A stretch of 64,000 bases of DNA from Ooceraea biroi (Eukaryota > Arthropoda > Insecta > Hymenoptera > Formicidae). Made by a program: the position numbers and the translations under genes. Location of the stretch: the NCBI RefSeq assembly GCF_003672135.1, contig NC_039506.1:9300001-9364000 (forward strand), given 5' to 3'. The notes under the pieces were generated by a model. The model saw only the letters and a list, made by a program, of their open reading frames with translations. It was not told the DNA's origin and searched no databases. Positions 8,593-20,400 of this stretch are shown one piece after another; within the stretch, counting starts at the first letter, position 1, and every line of letters starts with the position of its first letter.

Positions 8593-10643
8593 CTATTCAC
8601 CTAGTTCTATAGCATCATTTGGATTGATAGGCTGCGCTCTATTAGATGCATCCAAAATGTTATATAGTAGAGACGTAGCAGGATATAAAACATTTGGTTC
8701 ATGACGTGCGTATCCAAGAAACCATAATACACTGGCAACGTGAGCACACGAGCCAATACTCCTAGCACCTGTTTTACAGGTACAGTAGTATCCATGAATA
8801 ATGTTGTCATGAATATCATTATCGTGTTCATTCTCTTCAATGCTGTCGTATGCTATCCATAACTGATATTTTGCAGCATTGCGAAATCTAGAGTATAGTC
8901 TGACTTATAAAACCAGGTTCGTCAATGAGTTCATCTAATTGAAACTCTTCTTGTCCGTCTCGTTGAATCTTATCCTGTATGTAAGAAGGTGCCAAGTGAA
9001 CTTGATATACACCTACCGTCAGGTCTCGCAGATGTTCTAAGGTAAGGCGAGGAAAGTTAGGCACCTGATGTTGGTTAAGTTTTTTCCATCGTCCATTTCT
9101 GCTACGAAGATTGTCCGCTTCCACTCGCGCTTGCACAATATTAACAGTTTGGGATTGCTCTAACATTGCTCTCGCTAGTTGCACATTGGCCCTTTCCATA
9201 TGGATGGGAGGGTGATATCTGTTTATTATCGCTCCAGCAATTCGATAAAAGTCACCAAGATTATGTATATGCGGTACATTAATTACTTGAGAGAAGAATT
9301 TAAACATAGACTTTATGTGACCGTTTCTTGCTTCAACTAACCATCTTGTTTTTGTGATTAAACGGGATTCATTTGCTTCTTCTATTGATAGTTGACTCTG
9401 CCCCCGTTGAAGAAGAGCTGGCATTTTAACATGAATGCCTATGCGTTCAAGCCATGGCGTAGCATCGCGATATCCTCGGTCTACTATAAAAATATCACTA
9501 TCTTGAAACCATTCTTTGATAGACTCAACATCCCTTTCATACTCATTGCGCAGCATTGCAGCATCGTTATTTCGGGAATCCGAAAAGTAGGAACCTTGAA
9601 TCGCAAGGATATATCCGTCTGGAGCAACAACCAAAGCAGGTTTCACTAAGTGTCGGCCTTTGTGAACACAATAAGATTGCCGCAAAACTCGAAAGTTACT
9701 ACTCTTAGGAATATACGAGTAAGTACCATCAATGTAAGCGATAGCTCTAGGTACATTCGGCTCTGGATTATACAGTGCGTTAGAAAATTCCGTAACGTGC
9801 CTAGCTATGTAGTTTTCTCTCGTAATAGCCTGAAATCCAATATTGCTAGGTACAAATCGTTGCATTAAAGATTTTCTGACTGTACCTATGGCCAGACTTA
9901 CAGCCTGTCTACTCGAATAATTGAATATTACCTTCAGAAATTCATCTGATAGCCCTTGTCGTAACTTACACAAAAAGGTCAGCAAATCTTTCTTAGTTAC
10001 ATATCTGTAGCCTCCAGTTTGAGGTACTCGATCACAAAATGTAAACAGCTCGCGAAATTGTTCCTTTATTATAGGAGTAATGGATTTAAATTCGTTGTCT
10101 GAAAAACAATTCTCATCCTCATACCTCTCTTGGTTATTAGCCATAGTTCTCAGTTGCTGCAAAAATATTTGCAACTCTTGTCCTCGTATAACATAAGGTC
10201 TATTAATAGACTGTAAGCCGGGGAGTAAAACTTGCAACAAAAATCCATTTTCATCCAAGTGGTGCGCGCAACATCTTACGTGAGGAGGCACATAAATGTC
10301 TGTAAGAACAAAGACTTTAACTCTACATTGGATAGATAGTATATGTGTATTATGGTCTACGTGACATAACACAAGAATTATTTCTTATTTGTTTCAAAAG
10401 GTTCAACCTTAAGCAAGCAGGATCGCGTAGAATAGCTGCTATTTCATCAAGAACTGAACGATTACAATTTATACAGATTCTAGTGATATTTGTAACAGCA
10501 AGTGGTGGATGATTATTTTCGTCACGTCTACGGATAGCAATGTCTCGTTTGTTTGCATTACCGTCATCATCTATTCGCGCCATTTGCGCTGGACCAAATG
10601 CTACGTTACATATGTAACATGGCATTCGATTTCTGAAAGCCAT
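8593..10643 (-). pseudogene. DDE_Tnp_4-like transposase with C-terminal SWIM-like zinc finger, two frameshifts
   Basis: The gene runs on the minus strand from ATG at 10643 to TAG at 8593, about 680 codons in three frame segments. The first encodes CYIC...RICINC, a probable zinc-binding cysteine pair motif. The frame slips near 10372 at a TGTGT run, and the second segment of about 490 residues (10372-8888) has no ATG of its own. It carries the catalytic core: AYIDGTYSYI (first Asp), DIFIVDRGYRD (second Asp) and EANESRLITKTRWLVEARNG (Glu). The frame is lost again near 8888; a third frame continues RNAAKYQLWIAYDS and then YYCTCKTGARSIGSCAHVA, a CxC...CxH SWIM-type finger, before the stop. I infer one transposase inactivated by two small indels. 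An intron at either junction is a less likely alternative. Cutting and pasting of the surrounding element is its family role. Confidence 0.8.
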
Positions 10644-10732
10644 AATGATAAAATATAATAGCAGTATACGATAAATTATTTTTTTACAAATTCGTTCGAT
10701 CACAATTCCAGGTCTTGGCACATATATGTATA

Positions 10733-10883
10733 CAGGGTGTCCCGGGTTTTAACCGACAAACTGCGGGAGCATATTCTACTAGTGGAAATAAGAAAAAATT
10801 CTTATATCGAGTTTGCTTAGAAATGCTTTATTACAAAGTTATAAACCAATATTGAAAAGAAATATCAGATAAGTAACAACGGA
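10733..10883 (+). repeat. Left 151-bp inverted repeat of the nested DD41D element
   Basis: Matches 11671-11821 inverted, 149 of 151 identical. Unusually long for a mariner-like element, where about 30 bp is common. Confidence 0.92.
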
Positions 10884-11038
10884 ACATAGTGTAGAATTTG
10901 GAAGGTCGAAGATGTTTATGTTATGTGTATTCACATGTATTCATGTTCACTATGTTGAAACGATTCAATATGATTGTTACTTTCACAACAGTAGCTGTTA
11001 GATTTCAATCGTCGTGTGAACTAGCAATTACTATCAGA

Positions 11039-11634
11039 ATGCCAAAAGTGTTTTCAAATGAGGAATACACTGATATTCATTTCGTGTATGGGCTCATAAT
11101 AATCCACATACTACCAGACAAAGAAACTTTCAACACGAATTTCGATGTAATATTTGGATGGGTATGCTTCATGACCGGCTTATTGGTCCGTTCTTTTTAC
11201 CTGACCGATTGAACGGAGAATCTTTTCGAAGATTCCTATCAAACGATTTACCAATTTTGATGGAAAATGTGCCACTGCAGTTTCGCCAAAACAGCTGGAT
11301 ACAGTTAGACGGTTGTCCATCGCACTATGCTAGACAAGTTAGAAACTGGTTAGATGAACATTATGCTCATAGGTGGATTGGTCGAGGAGGACCAGTTTTC
11401 TGGCCTCCAAGATCACCCGATTTAACGCCTCTTGATTTTTATTTATGGGGAACTTTAAAAAATAAAGTTTACAGTACAGAAGTAATCTCGCTTGAAGATT
11501 TAAAGCAACGAATTACTAATTCAGTTACTGAGATGCAACAGAATTTTCAGGAATGTCGTACTGTAACAAATTCTGTACTACGTCGATGTCTAGCTTGTAT
11601 CGATGTGCAAGGACATTTTGAAATGCGTCACTAA
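11039..11634 (+). pseudogene. DD41D mariner-like transposase lacking its central part
   Basis: The N-terminal start MPKVFSNEEYTDIHFVYG (from ATG 11039) is the usual opening of this transposase family, ahead of the helix-turn-helix. After roughly 20-30 codons the frame breaks, and a different frame resumes with NIWMGMLHDRLIGPFFLPDR (from about 11149), normally some 180 residues further on. The second catalytic Asp (WIQLDGCPSHY) and the third (PRSPDLTPLDFYLWG) are present with 41 residues between them, which places it in the DD41D group. The helix-turn-helix and first catalytic Asp are missing, so no active enzyme can be made. The C-terminus is CIDVQGHFEMRH, stop at 11634. The breakpoint lies between about 11088 and 11125. 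Confidence 0.82.
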
Positions 11635-11670
11635 ATCATTGCGTACATAATTTTTATTTTTGTGAAAAAA

Positions 11671-11821
11671 TCCGTTGTTACTTATCTCATGTTTCTTTTC
11701 AATATTGGTTTATAACTTTGTAATAAAGCATTTCTAAGCAAACTCGATATAAGAATTTTTTCTTATTTCCACTAGTAGAATATGCTCCCGCAGTTTGTCG
11801 GTTAAAACCCGGGACACCCTG
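11671..11821 (-). repeat. Right 151-bp inverted repeat of the nested DD41D element
   Basis: Inverted copy of 10733-10883 ending ...CGGGACACCCTG, followed by TA. Confidence 0.92.
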
Positions 11822-12071
11822 TATATATACACGCGCAATTAAAATATATAGCATATACAGAGACCGGATTGCGGTGCCATTTACCTCATTCTATGCGCGC
11901 GCTAGCGGGAAGCGGCGTGAGAAGCAGTATCGTTTACGTCGCGACGGTCCAGCGGTATAACGAAGCCAAATTTGAGCCGCGGCCCCGCGGGTCGCTCAGC
12001 GCTCGGCTGCCTTCGGGTAGTAGACGAGAGCCGACATATAAACTTGCTGTCTCCGTCGTGTGATTATCGTG
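11822..12071 (-). promoter_or_regulatory. CpG-rich segment between the nested element and the right TIR
   Basis: About 250 bp, much richer in CG than the rest of the transposon. It lies upstream of the minus-strand transposase gene, so it is the likely promoter or leader of that gene, now separated from it by the nested insertion. On the minus strand it contains GAATGAG followed by GTAAATGG, a possible splice donor. A frame open on the + strand (11869-12063) looks like a by-product of composition. Role inferred from position only. Confidence 0.35.
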
Positions 12072-12320
12072 ACAAATTATTCTTTGACTATTTTGTTAAC
12101 TAAAAATTCTTATTGTTCCCTTATAATGGTAACCGCATTGATCCGAAAGTGATATCTTTGCTGGTCTGACCTCAGGCTTTGAAGGGTTGAAACGACGAAA
12201 CTGTCCATTTTTTGAGATTTTGCCTGAGGATACATTTGTTCAGTGACCCAAAAGGTACAACATATTTCAAATTCAGCCATTTTCGCCGAGGTCAAATTTC
12301 ACGGGGTTTAGTGCGGGGTC
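12072..12320 (-). repeat. Right terminal inverted repeat of the 4.3-kb DDE transposon
   Basis: Inverted copy of 7991-8239, three mismatches. One of them turns a TAT codon of the small ORF into TAA, so the open frame here is shorter. Confidence 0.9.
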
Positions 12321-14404
12321 TTTATAATTACTGGAATAGATAAATGCAATATAAAATGTCTTACAGTTTATAGAAGCAACGTATTCTGATAAATATTCTT
12401 TAAAATTGTCTGTCTGCAATTTAAACACAGCCAAATCAATTATGAAAATTTTGAAAGAAAAAATGATATTTAATATTATTATTGTACATTATTACATTGT
12501 AGATTATTACGTGATTTAGAAATGTAATTAAGACAATTTGAAAGTCGTTTTAAATAAATTCTTGACATTTTCTAAAGTAGATACAATTTATATTTTATAA
12601 TCTTATAGGAAATATTTAAAAAAGACGTTATTATTATAATAAAAAGTATGCACTATTAGGTATATCTGTAACTTTATCGTCAAATTGCCATTTTTAAGTG
12701 TGTATTAGACATACACTAATATTTGCATTGAGATGCATGATTATACATATATATTCATCGATCCTTGACTTCGCGGAGGAACTTAGTCACAACGATGTCG
12801 CATGACTAAACTTTCTTATTGAAATCGCTAGGGTATTGTGCAATTGCATCTTGCCAATCGCGACATTTCCGCTACGGGTTTGTTCGACGCAAGCTCAGCG
12901 TGAAAGCTCCGAAATGGAAACTTGGGGACGCAGACACGGCATGTGTGCGAGCTGTGTATGCGAGTCCGTTCTTTTCTACCGAATTGCAACCGGAGATTAT
13001 ATCGATTTGATCGAATTTCACACGATCCGAAGAAAGTAACCGTACCATGGTGTACCCAATATTTCGTATACTTTTTATTTTCCTCTTTGTAACGGCGAGA
13101 GAGTGTGAAATGTCCTTTTACAACAGAAAATGAGAAATAATATTTTAAAACTCGTTTCTGAAGCAAGAAATACTTTGCACAAATCGACCTTGTATCATTA
13201 GAGTATCGAGATATTGTTTGCATAAAACTTTTTGATAATTTCTCATTCCGGAATAACGGAATTTTATATGAATAGCGACATATGAATACTAGAGAAGAAA
13301 TAAGAATTTGTTTATTCAAGTCCTTCATAAAACCTTTTTAATATTTTTTACTTGTCCTTTTAAGCTATTAGAATTGTAATTTATTTTGTTCTGATTCAGA
13401 ATAATATAACTAAAAATTTGCAGATATAAAATGATAATTAAAATTATGTCCAGTCATTACTGCTCCGATTTTCTCTTTTATCATTGTAAACTATTTCTTT
13501 TTAAGGAAACACGCTATTTTTTTATCTTACATGGTATTTTCATTTATTTATTAATTTAGTTATTTAATTTACTATATTTTATTTTATTAATTTTGTTATC
13601 AAAAATAAAGAATTTTTTGACATGTCAAATTCTTTCTCTTGAGCATTTTGTATTTTATTTTGCTTGATTAAAAGAATTAAAAATCTTTAAAAGAAGTAAA
13701 ATTTTCTCATTCATATGATTACTTTTGTAATCGTAAGACTAATAATGTTCATCAAGAGAGGGATTAATGCGTTTATGCAACAGTTGTTTCCAAAAAATAA
13801 GCAGCAGCAACGAAGAGAAAAGTATATAATAATTTAATGTTCTTCGACACATTTTAAGTACTGCAGCTTATTCTTTTTTATACTTTATTTTTGTTCGAGC
13901 ACTCGATGCAATAAAGGCCGCGACAAAACGAAGGAAGCTTAAGTCGTGATAATCTCGAGCTCGTAAAACTTTCGCATTAACTTAAGGATATTCGCTTGAG
14001 CGTATTTTCTTTGCTGTTCGCGATAAAACCATTAGAGGCGCATCTACGATAAAAAAATCTATGGATGTTGTCACGAAGTTGAGGGATGAACAATAAGTTT
14101 CCGTGGTTTTCTCTTCTTATCGAGATATATGTCTATTCCACTGACATGGAAATTTATTCAAAGATAATTTCGTACTTTTTACGGAAGTCTGTGACGTAAA
14201 AGATTAATAGCGGTCGAGAAAAAGTGTCAATACATGAACAGCTTTTGTAATTGATAAAAGGAAAAAAATTTAAAGTTTCCAATTTTGTGATACAATTAAA
14301 TAACAATAAGAGAAACCGTTTTGGTTTTTGGCAAGAAACATTATTATACTCATATATCTCAAATATTCTTGTTATCGAAAAATACTCTACATATCTATAT
14401 TTCT

Positions 14405-14408
<4 letters not shown>
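12321..14408. other. AT-rich stretch without a recognised gene
   Basis: Open frames at 12819-13039 (+) and 12828-13328 (-) overlap one moderately CpG-rich patch and have no recognisable motifs. The remainder is AT-rich with homopolymer runs. Nothing else is supported. Confidence 0.55.

Positions 14409-14447
<39 letters not shown>
14409..14447. repeat. (AT)n microsatellite
   Basis: About 19 uninterrupted AT units. Confidence 0.95.
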
Positions 14448-14448
<1 letters not shown>

Positions 14449-17400
14449 TGTATATTTCTATATATGTATATGATCTTTCATTAGTCATGATCGTGGAATT
14501 GCTTGCAATATCGCCGTAACGTTCGCATCATCTTCGACGAAATCATGGATTTTATCGAACGCCTGTCAAAGGCAAACGGGATATTAAACATGACGGCGTC
14601 TCGTTGACGCAGTGTTACACTTTATTCTTCCATCCATCCGTTTTATGCATCATATGCCGAGATTTTATCTGAAAAGTTATGACCACACAACTTGGTCCTA
14701 CGACCCTTTATTTCAAGTTTAGCCCTAACATTTTGTCAATCAAACTCATACTCTCCTTTATCCTCTATCTTATCGTTCTCGAACGTAAAGAAAGCTTTAA
14801 AAAAACGAGCTCGCGATTTCGATATTTGATAGCCCCTCGTGCGATACTCTATTCGAATGATGGAGAAATATGACGGGCAGAATGTTATTGATCAATGTCG
14901 TCAATGATACTTGAGAATTTTCGTCATGGTCAACCGATATAAATAATGGAGGATAATGGAAATGATCCTCGGGGATGACATAACAGGGGTTTGATTCTGT
15001 CCGAAATAGTGATTCGATGCCGGCATAGTTACAATTCGCGCTCATTTGTTTGAAAATGAAATGTTTTCTCAAAGGTTGCTGCATTGCGCGGGATGAAATG
15101 TCGACGAAAACGTACGTCAGTCGATCGAATACATATTAATCAGAGGATTTCCTTTGATCTAGTATTGCATGCAACGTATTGCGCTCCAAGTTTATTCGCC
15201 CGAAGTTGGGCTATCGCGCGATGTCGGTCAGTAGAAAGGATCAATGGAAATTCTCCTAATTTTATTGTTTCCCGATCGGTGAGATCAGGCAGACGCAACG
15301 TGAGTGTAGCTTGCTAGATGTGAATATTAGTGTCGATGCACGATTGGCGATGTATATGCATACGTGCAGAATTGTTTGGTTTATGATAGAGACTCGTGTT
15401 TGGTGTTTGCGTGTTCGGTAACGCGTGTTTCTGACATTGGTAATATTCCGCGCAACTTTACAAGTCGACACTCCTTGCGGCGTGTTTCAACACATTTGCA
15501 ATTGCGTCAAGCTTCAATACATCGTTATCGAGCCGATTTACATTGGCGGTAATTCCCGCGTTTCGCGTTATTTTACTCGTTCACGTATGCGATCTGTATA
15601 TACGGTTGTAGCATTTTGCACTGCTGGCGAGAACTGCTCGACGATAACGTTTGCGAATGTGCGACTAACATTGTTGGACGGTGCGATGGAAATGTTGTGA
15701 CGCCGCGTATGGGAACTTGCGGATCGATAGCGCAAAATGGGCCGCAACGTAGCTGCCTTTTGTTTGAGGAACTTTTGCACTCGAAAGTAGACGATGTTCT
15801 CAGTTGGACATCGCTGCAGAGAGGCAGCGCTGACGCTCTGCTCACTCACAATTAAACATGATATTCTATTTATGCAAAAAAGTAATTACCTTTTTAATTT
15901 AATTTTGTTTTTAATTAATATTTTTAATTGTAATTTTATTATTTTTGATAAGAATAATTTTTATTATTATATGTGATATGATATGATGGAAAACGAGGCT
16001 ATTGCAAGGGTCAATTTTCCGGTTATGTATCCTATAACTTTTGCAGAGTAATTTTAATTATTAATAATTCTTTTTCACTTGCAAAAATTATTACATACTA
16101 AATACTAACATATTTTTTGATGGCAAAAAGCTAGAAAATTAAACAAAAAAACGTTAAAAAAGTATACGAAATATAAAACTTTATATCGAGCATTGCGCTA
16201 CATGAAGCGTCAATTCAAGTTAAGCCAATTACAATAAATCAGCGCGTGAGGTGAATTTACCTTTGTGAGCCGATCGTAAAACGCGTCGTACCGCCTTTTT
16301 ATCACGTTGGGAAGTTAATTGGGTTGTTTGAACCTGCGCGCAGATAACCACGATCGCTCAACTGACATCCACCGTTAATTTGCGTACTTTTTTGTAGCTA
16401 CCCCTATCATGTGTTTGCACTTGCACATACAGATTTACAATTGCGTTTAAACGTGGATATCTGAAAGCACAGCGGTAAATGACACTGTTAATAGATCAAA
16501 TTGCCCGTCACGTATCGAGTTAAATGATTAATATTGTGATTTCGTCATTGTATGTTGAACAAACTTTATCGCGAATTCGCGCATTGCTCAATGAGTTCGA
16601 TGGAAGTTACTGCACGAAATTATTTCAGAAATTATAATTGCAAAATATTTGGTGTCGTAAATCCAAAATGTATTTACGCACATCGATTTACTCTCCAGCG
16701 TTACGGAATATCCTGCAATAAATTTTCACCCACGATAAACGCCAAGACGAAGTTGGATTTATAACGCTTGATATGCCTTCTCGATATATTACTCGTTTTT
16801 CTGAGTTACGTTACATAAAATCCCCTGCAAAGAATTAATATGACTTTTGATATATATTTTTTAAATTTCTTATATATAACTTGCTTATATTATTTAACAA
16901 AGTTAATATTCAATACACATACACATAAAGTCAAAACAGCGTATATATTAAGTTTTAAAGTTTCCTTTGAGTTAAAAAAAATTTGTTATATAACTACAAT
17001 ATTTTACTAAAATGGAATCTTAAAAAGGAGCAAGGAAAATAAGATCTATTATTTTTTAACAAAACTCTGTTAATAATTTTTATTACATTAAAGAATATTA
17101 GTATCATTTCAGTAAAAATGAATAATAATGAATGATTAATTCAAGCATTTAGTTTAAAAAAGTAGTAAAGAGTACTGTTAGAATATTTAGTGAAAGTTTT
17201 AACATTTTATATAAATAATATGTTTCCGTTATAGGAATAATCGTACATTATAGATTAAAATTACATTTTTATGTTTATTGTGATTTAATATGAGTTTTAT
17301 GATTGTAACTTATATAAAATAAAATATACGTGCGAGAAGAGGATTAATAACGTATACGTAACATACATGTTTATAACATGTTTCCAATAGAATAAATAAA

Positions 17401-20400
17401 TTAATATAATAAATAAATTAAATAGATGTTGATTTAATTCAATTGCATCATTGACGAACCATTAATTATCAATAGAAACAATTACTTTGAAATCTCACCT
17501 TTGGAGGTGTATAAAGCGAAACTAAATTAAACGTCAGTAAAATAAGTTGGTTGATTTAATAATTTACTATTAAAATATCTGTTAATTAGTTGCCTAAAGC
17601 ATTACAACTTGATTATTTATACATATTATTGACTTACAAATGTATATACAACGTATTTTTATTAGAATTATAAAAAGCTGTAATTATCTTTATAATTTAT
17701 TGTATAATAATTTTAATATAACAAAAGTAGAGGTTTTCATATATTTATTCAAAAGGATTTGTCAAAATACGAAAAAGTTTCGTAAATTATAAGATAGAGT
17801 TAATACATGTTAATGCATACAGCTTAAAATATACGTATCAATCTTGTTTGGGTAAATTCTTCCTAATAGTGATTAATTATTGACCTATTATTAATTTATT
17901 CCCTCATTAACCCAAGTTGACTATTATTGATAATATAATTTAACTCATTATGTAATAAATCATTATAGTTGCGATTATTACTGACAATTAATGTATGTTT
18001 TTAGCATAATAATAATTTACAATTAGTGCTTGTGTGACGCTTGTTGTGATGCTACTTCATGTGTGCGTAACATTAGTGTATTAATATATTGGGTTGACTG
18101 GATTATTAATATATTCGATAATCAATATATTGAGTTAAAATTAAGAATTTTATTAATATTAAGAATTTATAAATATTAAGAATTAATACAAAGTTTTGAA
18201 TTTTTCTTAAAAAATCCGCTCGGACTTTCCGGTAACTCAAAATGTTATATTAAGAATTAATACAAAAAAAGGATTTTGTGTTTAAATTTTATTAAAAAAG
18301 TCCGTACTAATCTTAATATTAATGTCAAGATCCGTACATGTGTATTCAATCTATGATTTATCTAGAACTTTGAAAATAAAATATACTCTTCAGGTAACGT
18401 ATAGTGCTCAGAATATTTCGTCTATCTCTATTTTGAGTAACTATTATTATGCATGATGCGTTATATTGTTAACTCACATGAATAATAAATTAATTCTACA
18501 GCACGAACGTGACAGTCCACGATTCGAATTGTGTAATCCTTAGTTGTAATGATCATTACGCATCGGAAGTGGTATCGCGAGTACATGCAAATAATTCGAA
18601 TGTACCTGTACGTATCCTAGCAGCTCCTTCGTTGCACTAGTGGTAGAGATTACGCTTGCATGACGCATCCACGGCTTATCTCAGTTGCAGTAAATTAATT
18701 CGTTGACATTGCACCGTGATGCATACACATCAGAGCTGACTGTAAACTAAATTAAGCTTGGCTTGAAATACGTCAGGTGAATTGCAAAAAGGAACGCGCA
18801 GAATAAATGGGAAAAAATGGATTTTATACAAAATATAGTGAATAGTCCGAGCGGATGATCATCCAGTTCGGCGAATGACGGATAAGTCGGAGTTCAGTAT
18901 TTTTGATACGACATTAAAATGGACATAAACCTATATAGTCAGTTTCCCCAAGCCTGGTGAGGTAGGTACGTCGCGACCACATGGAGCCAACGGTTTAGAA
19001 ATAATCCGCGAAAATCTGCTGTTAAATTGCAAAATTAAATTTTAAGCTGTGGGATGGGGTTGGAAGCGAGGTAAATATAAATCCAATAAACATGAACACA
19101 CAAAAAGCTATTAAGGTATAGCAACCATCTGAAATACCACCAATGCGGCCCTTTACTATTTGCGGATTATGATACGCGGTCCCGCAGGTCCGCTAATTTG
19201 TATGGAAATTTCCAGCCGTCACCGCGAGTAAAATACGCGTGGCATAGTTATCCAGCGTTACAATATCAAATTACCCGCTTCGTGTGACGTTGAATTTGCT
19301 GTCGCCAGCACAATGATTGTGTCTGCGTTGTACGCGACAGTGCGCACAAATATGCGATTTAAACGTAGTTTATCAATCATTGACCGTTTCTACATAGTAC
19401 CAATCGAAATATCGATTATGTTTACTCGACGTTTGCTCGATCTGCATCTCATACATTCATCTGGCAAAAATTGTCATACTATCACATTTGTTATTTTTAA
19501 ATTTTTTCAATTTCACAAGAAGCTTTATGAGAGAGCACATCAATACCTATTATATAAAATCATTCGTACGCGAATTGGAAATGTTCTACTTTTTGGTATG
19601 TAAAAGTCTATATTGCATTTGATTTTATATATTAAATTTTACTAAAATTATTTTTGTTTTTGGAGAGAATTTGACGGTAGAATAAAATACTTTATTGTTG
19701 ATCATTAATCATGAATCATTATCATTATTCATATTATTATTTTTCGATATTATATTCAGTATTATTTCAAACGTGATACTAAAAGTAAATTCAAATAAAT
19801 TATTTAAAAGCCTGCCGTGATAAAATGAAATAACAAATATCAGACACTTGAGTAAACTTGATTTTTTTATCGGATACTATTTTTCATGCTATGTGGAGAA
19901 AATTGGCCGTATTTGTGAAACTTTCTTGAAGCTTTCGAAAAGTGTGGCATAGTGAATAATGGCGAGAAAAGTATCCAGAGACGTGCTTAAAACTTTTGGA
20001 TAAAGCGGCGACTCTCGACAAATTCTAACATTAGCTGTCAATCTTTGTCCTCAATGTTATATTACGTTGTTAAAATCCTTGTAATGAAATAGTAGTATTT
20101 GAGTATTTATTTACAACGTCTGAGATTTTTATAACGCGTACGTGATTTTCTTATAATTTATTCCCAAGAGGAACAGGAAAAGAACTTATTTTGAATCCGG
20201 CTTTGTTATGTGATGTGAACAAGAATTAATATGTTTATGCTTGAGTATGAATTAATTATGTTTGTAGGTAAACAGTAAATGGCATACTGTGACACTGTAT
20301 TTAATTAGTTTAGCGTTAAATTAGCGGAGTGCACAGGTTACAGACAGAACCGTAATTTCTTGATTAAAGGTCTGAAAGAAAATCTCGGTCTTGCTCAACT

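Larger units (their letters stand above)
10733..11821 (+). mobile_element. Internally deleted mariner-like (DD41D) element with 151-bp TIRs, nested
   Basis: The ends 10733-10883 and 11671-11821 are inverted copies of 151 bp with two mismatches, beginning CAGGGTGTCCCGGGTTTTAA. TA stands on each side, the Tc1/mariner duplication. It lies 90 bp upstream of the start codon of the surrounding transposase gene, in that gene's presumed 5' region. The interior holds a transposase gene in the + orientation that has lost its middle. The near-perfect repeats point to a recent insertion, so the host transposon was present before it. Confidence 0.9.
7991..12320 (-). mobile_element. 4.3-kb DDE transposon with 249-bp terminal inverted repeats, SWIM-type transposase
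   Basis: The ends 7991-8239 and 12072-12320 are inverted copies differing at three of 249 positions, beginning GACCCCGCACTAAACCCCG. They enclose one minus-strand transposase gene with DDE catalytic motifs. A separate mariner-like element (10733-11821) has inserted between the gene's 5' end and the right terminus, so the original element was about 3.24 kb. No target duplication is evident: flanks are AAAG on the left and TTTA on the right, so the end may be mutated or the exact boundary a base or two off. The DDE domain is of the DDE_Tnp_4 kind, related to PIF/Harbinger/ISL2EU transposases, but I leave the superfamily open. The near-identical termini suggest fairly recent movement. Confidence 0.85.
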
